Origin: an uncultured Oscillospiraceae bacterium
GTDB lineage: Bacteria; Bacillota; Clostridia; Oscillospirales; Acutalibacteraceae
Direction: 5' to 3'
Length of the DNA stretch: 19,387 nucleotides
Assembly: GCA_902478455.1 (NCBI GenBank)
Contig: CABSLJ010000024.1
Coordinates: 1-19,387, forward strand
Shown here piece after piece: positions 1 through 8,134 of this stretch (within the stretch, counting starts at the first letter, position 1; every line of letters begins with the position of its first letter). The position numbers were made by a program, and so were the translations under genes. Under the pieces are notes generated by a model. That model saw only the letters and a list, made by a program, of their open reading frames with translations, was not told where the DNA came from and made no database searches.

Positions 1-2375
1 GCTACAAGGTGGCCATCTGCGAGCAGACCGAGGACCCCAAGCAGGCCAAGGGGCTCGTCAAGCGGGACATCGTCCGCGTCATCACCCCGGGCACGGTCAT
101 CGAGGGCAGCATGCTCGATGAAACCCGCAACAATTATATCTGCTCGCTCTTTTTGGAGGACGCCCGCGCGGGAATCTGCTTTTGCGACATCTCCACCGGC
201 GAGCTCCAGGCGACCGAGCTGGAAGCTCAGATGCTCGAGGACGAGCTCCGCGGTGAGCTGGGGCGCTTCTCCCCGCGGGAAATCCTCGTCGGCGGAGCGG
301 TGGGGCGGCTTCAGGCGCTTTCTCCCTTTATCAGGGACAAGCTTTCGGCCAGCGTGGAGATGCTGCCCGACGAAGCCTTTGTCCCTGCCGCAGCAGAAGT
401 CATCGTCCTGGCTCAATTCGGCAAGGAGGAGCTTTCCCAGCTGGGGCTGGAGGAAAAGCCCCTCGTCGTCCGCGCGCTGGGCGCGCTGTTTTCCTACCTG
501 AAAACCACGCAGATGATCGGCCTGGAGCGCATCAACCTCATAGAGCTTTACAACGAGACCCAGTTCATGAAGCTCGACTTAAACGCCCGCCGGAACCTCG
601 AGCTGATCGAGACCATGCGCAGCAAGGAAAAGAAGGGCTCGCTGCTCTGGGTGCTGGACAAAACCAGGACCGCCATGGGCAAGCGCCTTATCCGCGCCTG
701 GATCGAACAGCCTCTCGTCGGCTGCGCGCAAATTCTCCGCCGCCAGAACGCCGTGGAGGAGCTTTGCGCCGATGCGGCGGTGCGCGCCGGTCTTTTTGAG
801 AGGCTTTCAGGCATCTATGACCTAGAGCGGCTCATGACCCGCATCGTCTACGGCTCGGCCAACGGCCGGGAGCTGCGCTCCCTTGGAACCGCGCTCTCCC
901 GCCTGCCCGCGCTGTGCGAAGCCACCGCCGGCTTCCAGTCCCGTATGCTTTCCGACATCCACGCCCAGCTCGATCCCCTTGCCGACGTCTGCTCCTTGAT
1001 TGAAGCGGCCATTGTCGACGACCCGCCCTTTACCGTGCGGGAGGGCGGCATCATCCGCAAGGGCTATAATGAGGAACTCGATCTTCTGGAGGGCGACATG
1101 AGCGACGGCAAGGGCGTCGTCGCCCGAATAGAGGCCAAAGAGCGAGAACGCACCGGCATCCCCAAGCTCAAGGTGGGCTATAACCGCGTGTTCGGCTATT
1201 ACATAGAGGTCACCAATTCCTACAAGGATCAGGTGCCCGAAAGCTACATCCGCAAGCAGACGCTGACCAATTGCGAACGCTACATCACCCAGGAGCTCAA
1301 GGAGCTGGAAGCCCGCATCCTCGGCTCGAGAGAGCGGGCGGTGCAGCTCGAATACCAGCTTTTTGACGAGGTGCGCCGCTCGGTGGCCGGACAGCTGCCC
1401 CGCATTCAGCAGACGGCCCGCGCCATCGCCCAGTTGGACGTTTTGTGCTCCTTTGCCGAAACGGCCGTCAAAAACGGCTACTGCCGGCCCGAGGTCAATC
1501 TGGACGGCAGGATCGTCTTAAAGGACAGCCGCCATCCCGTCGTCGAGGTGCTTTTGGACGGCGCGCCCTTTGTGCCGAACGACGTTCTTCTGGACCGTCA
1601 GGACAACCGCGTGGCCATCATCACCGGCCCCAACATGGCCGGTAAATCGACCTATATGCGCCAGACGGCGCTGATCGTCCTCATGGCGCAGATCGGCAGC
1701 TTTGTGCCCGCGTCCCACGCCGAAATCGGCATTGTGGACAGCATCTTCACCCGCGTCGGCGCGTCGGACGACCTCGCCTCGGGGCAGTCCACCTTCATGG
1801 TGGAAATGACCGAGGTGGCCCAGATTTTGAAGAACGCGACCGACAAGAGCCTGCTGATCCTCGATGAAATCGGCCGCGGCACCTCCACCTTTGACGGCAT
1901 GAGCATCGCCCGCGCGGTGCTCGAATATGTGGCGGATAAGAAAAAGCTGGGCGCAAAGACCCTCTTCGCCACCCATTACCACGAGCTGACCGTGCTGGAG
2001 GACATGCTCTCCGGCGTGAAGAATTACAACATCGCCGTCAAAAAGCGCGGGGACGACATCACCTTCCTGCGGCGGATTGTGCGCGGCGGCGCGGACGACA
2101 GCTACGGCATCGAGGTCGCCAAGCTCGCCGGCATTCCCGACTGGGTGGTAAGCCGCGCCAAGAAATTTTTAAAAGAGCTGGAAAGCGGCAAGGGGCGCGA
2201 AAAGCCGGCCTTTTCCACGGAAGACGCGCCGGAGGAAGAGGAAAGCCTGCAGATATCCCTTGAGCCTTCCGCGGAGTCGCAGATTGTCGAGCGGCTCAAG
2301 CGGGTGGACGTCAACACCCTGACGCCCATCGAGGCGCTCAACACCCTCTTTGAGCTGACAAAACTCATTTCATAG
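1..2375 (+). CDS. mutS: DNA mismatch repair protein MutS (5' end missing)
   Basis: MutS recognises base mismatches and small loops and recruits MutL in an ATP-dependent way. The reading frame is open from the first base (first full codon at 3), and the first residues (Y-K-V-A-I-C-E-Q) match a region about 80-95 residues into known MutS proteins. The mismatch-contacting N-terminus with its Phe-X-Glu motif therefore lies outside the window. Counting from the GTG at 9, the Walker A motif GPNMAGKST is at residues 540-548, Walker B is LLILDEIGRGTSTFD, and the H-loop ATHYHEL follows. The connector, lever and clamp regions fill the middle. The C-terminus (IEALNTLFELTKLIS) is a normal MutS end. The GTG at 9 is an internal codon, not a start. 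mutL follows after 30 nt. Identification is certain; only completeness is limited by the window edge. Confidence 0.97.
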   Translation, partial: YKVAICEQTEDPKQAKGLVKRDIVRVITPGTVIEGSMLDETRNNYICSLFLEDARAGICFCDISTGELQATELEAQMLEDELRGELGRFSPREILVGGAVGRLQALSPFIRDKLSASVEMLPDEAFVPAAAEVIVLAQFGKEELSQLGLEEKPLVVRALGALFSYLKTTQMIGLERINLIELYNETQFMKLDLNARRNLELIETMRSKEKKGSLLWVLDKTRTAMGKRLIRAWIEQPLVGCAQILRRQNAVEELCADAAVRAGLFERLSGIYDLERLMTRIVYGSANGRELRSLGTALSRLPALCEATAGFQSRMLSDIHAQLDPLADVCSLIEAAIVDDPPFTVREGGIIRKGYNEELDLLEGDMSDGKGVVARIEAKERERTGIPKLKVGYNRVFGYYIEVTNSYKDQVPESYIRKQTLTNCERYITQELKELEARILGSRERAVQLEYQLFDEVRRSVAGQLPRIQQTARAIAQLDVLCSFAETAVKNGYCRPEVNLDGRIVLKDSRHPVVEVLLDGAPFVPNDVLLDRQDNRVAIITGPNMAGKSTYMRQTALIVLMAQIGSFVPASHAEIGIVDSIFTRVGASDDLASGQSTFMVEMTEVAQILKNATDKSLLILDEIGRGTSTFDGMSIARAVLEYVADKKKLGAKTLFATHYHELTVLEDMLSGVKNYNIAVKKRGDDITFLRRIVRGGADDSYGIEVAKLAGIPDWVVSRAKKFLKELESGKGREKPAFSTEDAPEEEESLQISLEPSAESQIVERLKRVDVNTLTPIEALNTLFELTKLIS

Positions 2376-2405
2376 CATGGTAACTTTCGGAAGGGAGGCG
2401 AACTC

Positions 2406-4502
2406 ATGGGAAAAATTCACGTGCTGGACAAGCACGTCGCCGAGCTCATCGCGGCGGGGGAGGTGGTCGAACGGCCCTCCTCAGTGGTCAAGGAGCTGGT
2501 GGAGAATTCCATAGACGCCGGAGCGACTTCGGTCACGGTGGAGATCAAGCATGGGGGCGTCACCTTTCTTCGGGTGACCGACAACGGCTGCGGCATCGCC
2601 CGCGAGGACGTGCCCACCGCCTTTTTGCGCCATGCGACCAGCAAGGTGCAGCGGGAGAGCGATCTCGACGGCATCGGCACCCTGGGCTTCCGCGGAGAGG
2701 CTTTGGCCTCTATCTCGGCCGTGGCCCGCGTGGAGCTGCTGACCCGAACGGCCGACGAGCTCGCCGGTACCCGTTTTTCCATCGCCGGCGGGGAGGAAGG
2801 GGAGCTTGACGACGCCGGCTGCGCCGCGGGCACCACTCTCATCGTCCGCGACCTGTTTTACAACACCCCCGCCCGCATGAAATTCCTCAAGAAGGATATT
2901 TCCGAGTCCAACGCCGTGGCCGGCGTGCTCGACCGCGCCGCCCTCTCCCATCCGGAGGTGGCCTTCCGTTTTGTGCGCGACGGCAGAGAGGAGATGAACA
3001 CCCCGGGGGACGGAAATCTCAAAAACTGCATCTTTGCCGTGTACGGCAAGGAGTTCACCGCGGGACTGATGCCCCTTTCTTACGAGATGAACGGCGTGAA
3101 GGTCACAGGCTTTGTCACCAAGCCTTCCGCCGCCCGCCCCAACCGCAGCATGCAGCACTTTTTCCTCAACGGGCGTTACGTCAAAAGCCGCACGGCCATG
3201 GTGGCGCTCGAAGAGGGTTTTAAAGGCTCCATCATGGCGGGAAAGTTTCCCGCCTGCGTGCTCCATTTGACTATCTCTCCCGAATGTGTGGATGTCAACG
3301 TCCACCCGGCCAAGATTGAGGTGCGCTTTTTCAATGAACGGCCCATCTTTGACGCGGTCTATCACGGCGTCAAGTCGGCGCTGCTCGGTGGCGACCGCCG
3401 CCCGGAAATCCCCTTGAAGCGCCCGGAAAAACCGGTTTCTGCGATGGGGGAAAAGTCTAAGCAGCTTCCGCTCGGAGATTTTGGGAGCGCGGGGAAAGCG
3501 CTGCCGCCTGCCCAAAAATCTTTCGCTGAAACGCCAACGCCTCCCTCCGCTTCTTTACCTGGGCGGGATGGGTCTGAATCATCCGCTGCGGCGCGTAAGG
3601 ATGAGGCAAAGGCCGCTTCTCCTGTGGAGCCGCTTGTCAGCATCCCTCCGAAAACAGCCTTCGGGAGCGTGCGGGTGAGCGACTTCACGGCGGAGGACCC
3701 GGTTTACCGCGTGACCTACCCCAGCGCATTGGAGCGGCGCGCGCAGGCGCGGGAAACGGCGGACGAACCAAAGGAGCGTCTGACCGTGACGGTGGGGGAA
3801 AAGCTCCCGCACGGCGCGGGACAAACGATGCCGCCGGAAACGAAGGAGCCTTCCGCGGCCGAACAACTGGAGGAAGTCCCTTCCCGGGCGGAGCCTCCGG
3901 CACAGGAACCCGGCGCGCCGGTGCTCGCCGAAGATCGGCCGGCGCGGGTCATCGGCGAGGCGTTCAAGGCCTATCTCATCCTCGAAAGCGGGGATGAGCT
4001 GCTGCTGATCGACAAACACGCCGCGCACGAGCGTCTGCTTTACGAACGCCTGAAGGCGGAAAGTGGCAGGACGGAAGCCCAATATCTCCTGGAGCCGGTG
4101 ACCGTGACGCTGGAAAAGAACGAATACGCAGCCTTGTTGGAGCAGTTGCCTCTGCTCGCTGAAGCCGGCTTTGAATTGGAGGACTTCGGCGGCGGGACGG
4201 TGCTTGTCCGCAGCGCCCCTCTGGCCTTTGAGCGGGCGGATATCGCCGCCTCCGTGGAAGAAATCGCGGGGCATTTCGCCCAGAGTCGCCGGGACGTCAG
4301 CACCGAACAGCTCGATTGGCTCTACCACAACATCGCCTGCCGGGCAGCCATCAAGGCGGGAAAGCCGAGCGCAGAGGAGGAATTGGTCGCCCTGGTGCGG
4401 ATGCTCCGGGAGCATCCCGAAGTGCGCTACTGCCCGCACGGCCGTCCGGTCTATGTGGCGCTGACCAAAAAGGAGCTGGAAAAGCAGTTCAAGCGCATTT
4501 GA
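2406..4502 (+). CDS. mutL: DNA mismatch repair protein MutL, endonuclease type
   Basis: MutL couples mismatch recognition by MutS to strand processing. The N-terminal GHKL ATPase shows its motifs in order: KELVENSIDAGA with the catalytic Glu, DNGCGI, GFRGEALASI, then the LFYNTPARMKFLK loop. A long Pro/Glu/Ala-rich linker covers about residues 335-515. The C-terminal domain carries the metal-binding endonuclease motif DKHAAHERLLYE at residues 536-547, the DQHA(X2)E(X4)E motif with Lys in place of Gln. It also has ACRAAIKAG and CPHGRP at 676-681. Those motifs mark it as the nicking MutL found in bacteria without MutH. At 698 aa it is longer than the roughly 630 aa of Bacillus MutL, mainly because of the linker. 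The ATG is preceded by AAGGGAGG with good spacing. miaA follows after 24 nt, so mutS-mutL-miaA are probably cotranscribed. Confidence 0.97.
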   Translation: MGKIHVLDKHVAELIAAGEVVERPSSVVKELVENSIDAGATSVTVEIKHGGVTFLRVTDNGCGIAREDVPTAFLRHATSKVQRESDLDGIGTLGFRGEALASISAVARVELLTRTADELAGTRFSIAGGEEGELDDAGCAAGTTLIVRDLFYNTPARMKFLKKDISESNAVAGVLDRAALSHPEVAFRFVRDGREEMNTPGDGNLKNCIFAVYGKEFTAGLMPLSYEMNGVKVTGFVTKPSAARPNRSMQHFFLNGRYVKSRTAMVALEEGFKGSIMAGKFPACVLHLTISPECVDVNVHPAKIEVRFFNERPIFDAVYHGVKSALLGGDRRPEIPLKRPEKPVSAMGEKSKQLPLGDFGSAGKALPPAQKSFAETPTPPSASLPGRDGSESSAAARKDEAKAASPVEPLVSIPPKTAFGSVRVSDFTAEDPVYRVTYPSALERRAQARETADEPKERLTVTVGEKLPHGAGQTMPPETKEPSAAEQLEEVPSRAEPPAQEPGAPVLAEDRPARVIGEAFKAYLILESGDELLLIDKHAAHERLLYERLKAESGRTEAQYLLEPVTVTLEKNEYAALLEQLPLLAEAGFELEDFGGGTVLVRSAPLAFERADIAASVEEIAGHFAQSRRDVSTEQLDWLYHNIACRAAIKAGKPSAEEELVALVRMLREHPEVRYCPHGRPVYVALTKKELEKQFKRI

Positions 4503-4526
4503 TCCATTCAGAAAAGGAGGCGGGGC

Positions 4527-5477
4527 ATGGACGAAGCGAATAAGATTCCGCTGCTCGCCGTCGTTGGGCCCACGGCCTCCGGTAAGACCCGGCTGGCCGT
4601 CGAACTCGCGCTGCAGACGCACGGAGAGGTCGTCTCGGCCGATTCCATGCAGATCTACCGCGGCATGGACATCGGCACGGCCAAGCCCACGCCGGAGGAG
4701 CAGCGCGGCGTGCCTCATCATCTGATCGATTTTGCTGACCCGGCGGAGCTTTTCAGCGTTGCGCGCTATGTGGAGCTTGCGCGCGCCTGTATACAAGAGA
4801 TCCACGGCAGGGGGAAGCTGCCCGTCCTGGCGGGAGGCACCGGCCTTTATGTAAACGCCGTGCTCGACCACCTCCAGTTTGCCGGCGAGGAGCGCGACCC
4901 CACTTTGCGGGAAGCGCTCAAGGCGCGCGCCGAGCGGGAGGGGGGAGCGGTCCTCCTCGAGGAGTTGCGGAGCTTCGACCCGGAAACGGCCGCCCGTCTG
5001 CATCCCGCCGACCTCGGGCGGATCATCCGGGCCATCGAGCTCTACCGCGCGACGGGCGTCACCATGACCGAGCAGATCGCCCGTTCCAGGCGGGAGGAGC
5101 CGCCCTACCGGGTGTGCATGCTGGGTCTGACTTACCGGGACAGGGACCTCCTTTACCGGAAGATCAACGCCCGCGTGGACGACATGCTGCGCCGCGGGCT
5201 GCTGGCGGAGGCCGAGGCCGTTTTTCGCTCTCCCGGCGGAAAAACCGCCGTGCAGGCCATCGGCTACAAGGAGCTCTTTTCCTGCTTCCGCGGGGAGCAG
5301 CCTCTGGAGGCCGCCGTGGAAGACCTCAAGCAGAGCACCCGCCGCTATGCCAAGCGGCAGCTCAGCTGGTTCCGGCGCGACTCCCGGATACACTGGATAT
5401 ACGTCGACGAATGCGGGGATTTTTCAGAAATTGTGAAAAATAGTTTCCAGTATATGGAACTTGATGGAATCTTGTGA
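4527..5477 (+). CDS. miaA: tRNA dimethylallyltransferase MiaA
   Basis: MiaA transfers a dimethylallyl group to N6 of adenosine 37 in tRNAs that read codons starting with U. The 316-aa length is normal. The P-loop GPTASGKT is at residues 14-21. It is followed by the family motifs SADSMQIYRGMDIGTAKPT, the H-H-L-I-D segment, and GGTGLYVNAV. The C-terminal part has the usual TRRYAKRQLSWFRR stretch, which contributes to tRNA binding. The ATG has a strong GGAGG ribosome binding site a few bases upstream. The order mutS-mutL-miaA is common in Clostridia. No hfq follows, although that gene often sits downstream of miaA elsewhere. The stop codon lies inside the promoter of the next gene. Confidence 0.96.
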   Translation: MDEANKIPLLAVVGPTASGKTRLAVELALQTHGEVVSADSMQIYRGMDIGTAKPTPEEQRGVPHHLIDFADPAELFSVARYVELARACIQEIHGRGKLPVLAGGTGLYVNAVLDHLQFAGEERDPTLREALKARAEREGGAVLLEELRSFDPETAARLHPADLGRIIRAIELYRATGVTMTEQIARSRREEPPYRVCMLGLTYRDRDLLYRKINARVDDMLRRGLLAEAEAVFRSPGGKTAVQAIGYKELFSCFRGEQPLEAAVEDLKQSTRRYAKRQLSWFRRDSRIHWIYVDECGDFSEIVKNSFQYMELDGIL

Positions 5478-5489
5478 TACAATTATAAT
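5461..5489 (+). promoter_or_regulatory. Sigma-A-type promoter for the adaptor-yggS-sepF-ylmH-divIVA unit
   Basis: The -35 box TTGATG (5461-5466) and a perfect -10 box TATAAT (5484-5489) are separated by exactly 17 bp. The -35 box lies inside the last codons of miaA, and the expected start of transcription is about 5495-5497. It is placed to drive the membrane adaptor gene at 5536 and probably the division genes after it. The call rests on sequence match only. Confidence 0.75.
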
Positions 5490-5493
5490 GAAA

Positions 5494-5514
5494 AGGGCGG
5501 TTTTTCAACGCCCT
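5494..5514 (+). other. Stem-loop at the predicted 5' end of the transcript
   Basis: AGGGCG (5494-5499) pairs with CGCCCT (5509-5514) around a 9-nt loop rich in T. No T-run follows on the + strand, so it is not a terminator in that direction. It begins almost exactly at the predicted transcription start and would cap the mRNA with a hairpin, a position known to stabilise transcripts. The role is inferred. Confidence 0.45.
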
Positions 5515-5535
5515 CTTCATGGAAAGGAACCGGTT

Positions 5536-6822
5536 ATGGGCAATACGTTTGTAAAGCGGCTGATCACGGTGGTAATCGCGCTGCTACTGATCGTTTATGT
5601 GGGCTTCCAGATTTACAACGCCAATTACTCTCAGGTCAAGACCGAGACCGTCTCTTACATGACCACGGCCGATTCCATTCAGACCAACGGCTTTGTGGTG
5701 CGCGAGGAACAGATTCTGGAGGCCGCGGTTGACGGCGTGCTGACCTTTTCGATCGACAACGGAGGAAAGGTCGCCCAGGGCGGCGTCGTGGCGGAAATTT
5801 ACGCCAATGCCGAGGACGCCGACGCTCAGAAAAGGATTTCCGAGCTGAACGCGGACATTGAGCGCCTGCGGCAGCTGGGAACCCTTGCCGAATCCTTTAC
5901 CATCACGCCCGACGCGTTGGACAAACAGCTGACGTTGGACATGCATTCCCTACTGGAAAAGATCAACGACGGCGAGCTTTTAAGGCTGGCGTCGGACAGA
6001 GAAAACCTGCTTTATCAGCTCAATGAACGGCAGCTGATCACCGGCGCGGTGGAAAACTTTGATGCGCGCATCAGCGAGCTGACCGCCGAGCGGGACAGCC
6101 TTTCCTTCTCGCACGGCGGCAGGACCGGCACGGTGACCTCTCCGGCTGCGGGTTACTTCGTCAGCGAGACAGACGGCTATGAGCAGGCCTTCGGCGAAAA
6201 CGACGTGCTTTCCCTGACGCCCGAGCAGCTCAAGACCGGTCCGCAGAAAAACGAAGCGATTTCGGAAAACGTTATCGGCAAGGTGATCAGCAGCTTCGAC
6301 TGGTATATCACCTGCGTGCTCTCTCCCGAGCAGGCACAGAACCTCTATGAGGGAAAGCGGGTATATGTACGCCTCCCCTTCGCCACAACCGAGCGCCTTC
6401 CGGTGACGGTTGCGGCGGTCAATCAGGTCAATAAAACCACCGAAGCGGCAGTGATCCTCAAATGCAACTACATGAATTCCGAACTCGCCTCGCTGCGCGA
6501 GGAACTGGTGAGCATCGACGTTGAGACCTATACCGGCCTTCGCGTCAGCAAGCGCGCCATCCACAGGGGAGTGGTCACCCGCACCACAACCAATGAGGAC
6601 GGAGAAAAGATCACAGAAGAAAAGGAGGTCAGCGGCGTTTACGTCCGTTTCGGAAGCGAGCTGACCTTTAAGGAGATTGTCCCGCTGTATTCGGACAACA
6701 GCTTTGTCATCTGCGACCCCGACCCGGATGACGAGGCGCTGTTCAGCGGAGACACCATCCAGCTTTACGACGAGGTCGTCGTGGAAGGGACTGATTTGTA
6801 TGACGGAAAAATTATCGGATGA
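5536..6822 (+). CDS. HlyD/RND-related membrane fusion (adaptor) protein, orphan
   Basis: A 428-aa protein anchored by one N-terminal membrane helix at about residues 9-25, with the rest predicted outside the membrane. The order resembles periplasmic adaptor proteins. A first half of a lipoyl-like barrel-sandwich domain (GVLTFSIDNGGKVAQGG) is followed by a helical hairpin with coiled-coil character (about residues 90-200). A second barrel half comes next (TGTVTSPAAGYFVSETDGYE), then a beta-barrel-type C-terminal region. No ABC or RND transporter gene is nearby, so an efflux role is not supported by context. It sits at the head of a unit that continues with yggS and sepF. I chose the ATG at 5536, which has AAGGA 7 nt upstream. 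The longer frame from 5461 would start within the promoter. The family is fairly sure; the function is unknown. Confidence 0.8.
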   Translation: MGNTFVKRLITVVIALLLIVYVGFQIYNANYSQVKTETVSYMTTADSIQTNGFVVREEQILEAAVDGVLTFSIDNGGKVAQGGVVAEIYANAEDADAQKRISELNADIERLRQLGTLAESFTITPDALDKQLTLDMHSLLEKINDGELLRLASDRENLLYQLNERQLITGAVENFDARISELTAERDSLSFSHGGRTGTVTSPAAGYFVSETDGYEQAFGENDVLSLTPEQLKTGPQKNEAISENVIGKVISSFDWYITCVLSPEQAQNLYEGKRVYVRLPFATTERLPVTVAAVNQVNKTTEAAVILKCNYMNSELASLREELVSIDVETYTGLRVSKRAIHRGVVTRTTTNEDGEKITEEKEVSGVYVRFGSELTFKEIVPLYSDNSFVICDPDPDDEALFSGDTIQLYDEVVVEGTDLYDGKIIG

Positions 6823-7537
6823 GTTCGCCGTGCGCTGCCGCGCGGTGGAGGAAAACCTCAGGGTGATTGAGGAGCGCATCGCCTCGGCTGCGGCGCAGTC
6901 GGGCAGAAAGCCGGAGGAGATCATCCTCCTGGCCGCGAGCAAAACCGTGCCGGCGGAGGTCGTCAACCACGCCATCGCCTGCGGCGTTCGGTACATCGGC
7001 GAAAACCGGGTCCAGGAGCTGCTTGGGAAATATGACGCGCTCAACCGCGCCGATTGCCATGTGCATCTGATCGGCCATCTGCAGACCAACAAGGTCCGTC
7101 AGGTTGTCGGCAAGGTGGAGATGATCGAATCGGTCGACAGCGTTCGCCTGGCGTGGGAGATCGGCCGGCTTTCGGCCGAAAGGAATCTTGTCACCGACTT
7201 GCTTCTGGAGGTCAACATCGGCAGGGAGGAAAACAAGTCGGGCGTGCTGCCCGAGGCGCTCGACGAATTGCTGGACGAAACGGCGGAAATCGACGGCGTT
7301 CGGGTGCGCGGATTGATGGCCATTCCGCCCATCTGTGAATCCGAATCGGAAATTCGGGGATATTTTTCCGAGATGTACAAACTGTTTATTGACATCAAGG
7401 CCAAAAAATTGGATAATGTTTTTATGGATTTCCTCTCGATGGGGATGTCCGGCGATTACCCCCAAGCGATTCTGGAAGGCGCAAATCTGGTGCGGGTCGG
7501 TTCCGCATTATTTGGCGCCCGAGACTATCATAAATGA
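6800..7537 (+). CDS. yggS: YggS/PLPBP family pyridoxal-phosphate homeostasis protein
   Basis: A 245-aa single-domain TIM-barrel protein that binds pyridoxal 5'-phosphate and buffers its pool. In this family it has no known catalytic turnover. The PLP-binding lysine is expected at K48 in LLAASKTVP. Further signatures are GENRVQEL, HLIGHLQTNK, and the C-terminal SMGMSGDYPQAI with VRVGSALFG, which grips the cofactor phosphate. The ATG at 6800 gives the usual length and has GGAAGGGA upstream. A longer frame from 6677 would add unrelated residues read out of frame through the previous gene. The gene overlaps the adaptor gene by 23 nt, which suggests translational coupling. In Firmicutes this gene (ylmE) typically precedes sepF (ylmF), as it does here. 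Confidence 0.95.
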   Translation: MTEKLSDEFAVRCRAVEENLRVIEERIASAAAQSGRKPEEIILLAASKTVPAEVVNHAIACGVRYIGENRVQELLGKYDALNRADCHVHLIGHLQTNKVRQVVGKVEMIESVDSVRLAWEIGRLSAERNLVTDLLLEVNIGREENKSGVLPEALDELLDETAEIDGVRVRGLMAIPPICESESEIRGYFSEMYKLFIDIKAKKLDNVFMDFLSMGMSGDYPQAILEGANLVRVGSALFGARDYHK

Positions 7538-7564
7538 TTCTTAAATTTTAGGAGGACGTAAATC

Positions 7565-8050
7565 ATGGCTGGATTGATGCAGAAGTTCAAGGATATGTGG
7601 ACGCCGCCTGAGGACGAATACGATTACGAGTACGAAGACGAGGCTATGGAAGAGGAAGAAATCATCACCAAGCGCGACGAGCATGCCGACATGGCCTACC
7701 GTGAGCGCGAGGCGATGAACAAAAACAACGTCGCGCGCAACAACAAGGTGGTCAACATCCATGCGACCGCGCAGCTCCAGGTTGCTCTCTTCAAGCCCGA
7801 GCGCTTCGGTGAGGAAACCCGCGCCGTGGCCGACGAGCTGATCAAAATGCACACTGTGGTGCTCAATCTGGAAAACACCAACAAGGACGTCTCCCGCCGC
7901 ATTATCGACTTCTTAAGCGGCGTGGCCTACGCCAACGGCGGCAAGATCAAGCGCGTCGCCAGCAGCACCTTCATCATCACCCCCTATAACGTCGACCTCA
8001 CGGGCGACGATGTGCTTGACGAGCTCGAGAACAACGGCGTTTATTTCTAA
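7565..8050 (+). CDS. sepF: Cell division protein SepF
   Basis: SepF tethers FtsZ filaments to the membrane and shapes the septum in Gram-positive bacteria. The first dozen residues (MAGLMQKFKDMW) can form the amphipathic membrane-binding helix. A very acidic linker follows at about residues 16-36. The folded core covers about residues 60-158 and includes KVVNIHATAQ, VLNLENTNKDVSRRIIDFL, SGVAYANGG and STFIITPYNVDL, all typical of the family. At 161 aa the length is normal. The start ATG follows AGGAGG with 9-nt spacing, and the gene lies 27 nt after yggS. Its neighbours yggS, ylmH and divIVA are the standard division cluster. The usual next gene, ylmG, is missing. Confidence 0.95.
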   Translation: MAGLMQKFKDMWTPPEDEYDYEYEDEAMEEEEIITKRDEHADMAYREREAMNKNNVARNNKVVNIHATAQLQVALFKPERFGEETRAVADELIKMHTVVLNLENTNKDVSRRIIDFLSGVAYANGGKIKRVASSTFIITPYNVDLTGDDVLDELENNGVYF

Positions 8051-8058
8051 GAGCCGCG

Positions 8059-8086
8059 GTCCGCACGCCGTCTCCGCGCGGCGGAC
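8059..8086. repeat. GC-rich inverted repeat between sepF and ylmH
   Basis: GTCCGC (8059-8064) and GCGGAC (8081-8086) form a short perfect inverted repeat around a GC-rich 16-nt loop. It lies in the 84-nt gap where ylmG is often found in relatives. No T-run follows, so it is not a convincing terminator. It could be an mRNA processing or pausing element, or chance in GC-rich DNA. Confidence 0.3.
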
Positions 8087-8134
8087 AATCATCCCATGTC
8101 AGCCCGCCTGTGCGGCGCTACAAAGGGGGAACCC

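Noticed and set aside
2481..3515. Long open frame on the - strand opposite mutL
   Set aside because: It lies fully opposite a clear mutL, has no ribosome binding site, and its composition (His, Gly, Val rich) is that expected from the complement of a GC-rich gene.
3579..5393. A 604-codon open frame on the - strand spanning mutL and miaA
   Set aside because: It covers two well-supported genes on the other strand, shows no recognisable domain and starts inside miaA without a ribosome binding site. Such frames arise easily from GC-rich codon use.
5980..7092. A 370-codon open frame on the - strand opposite the adaptor gene and yggS
   Set aside because: No family resemblance, no start signal, and both opposite genes are well supported.
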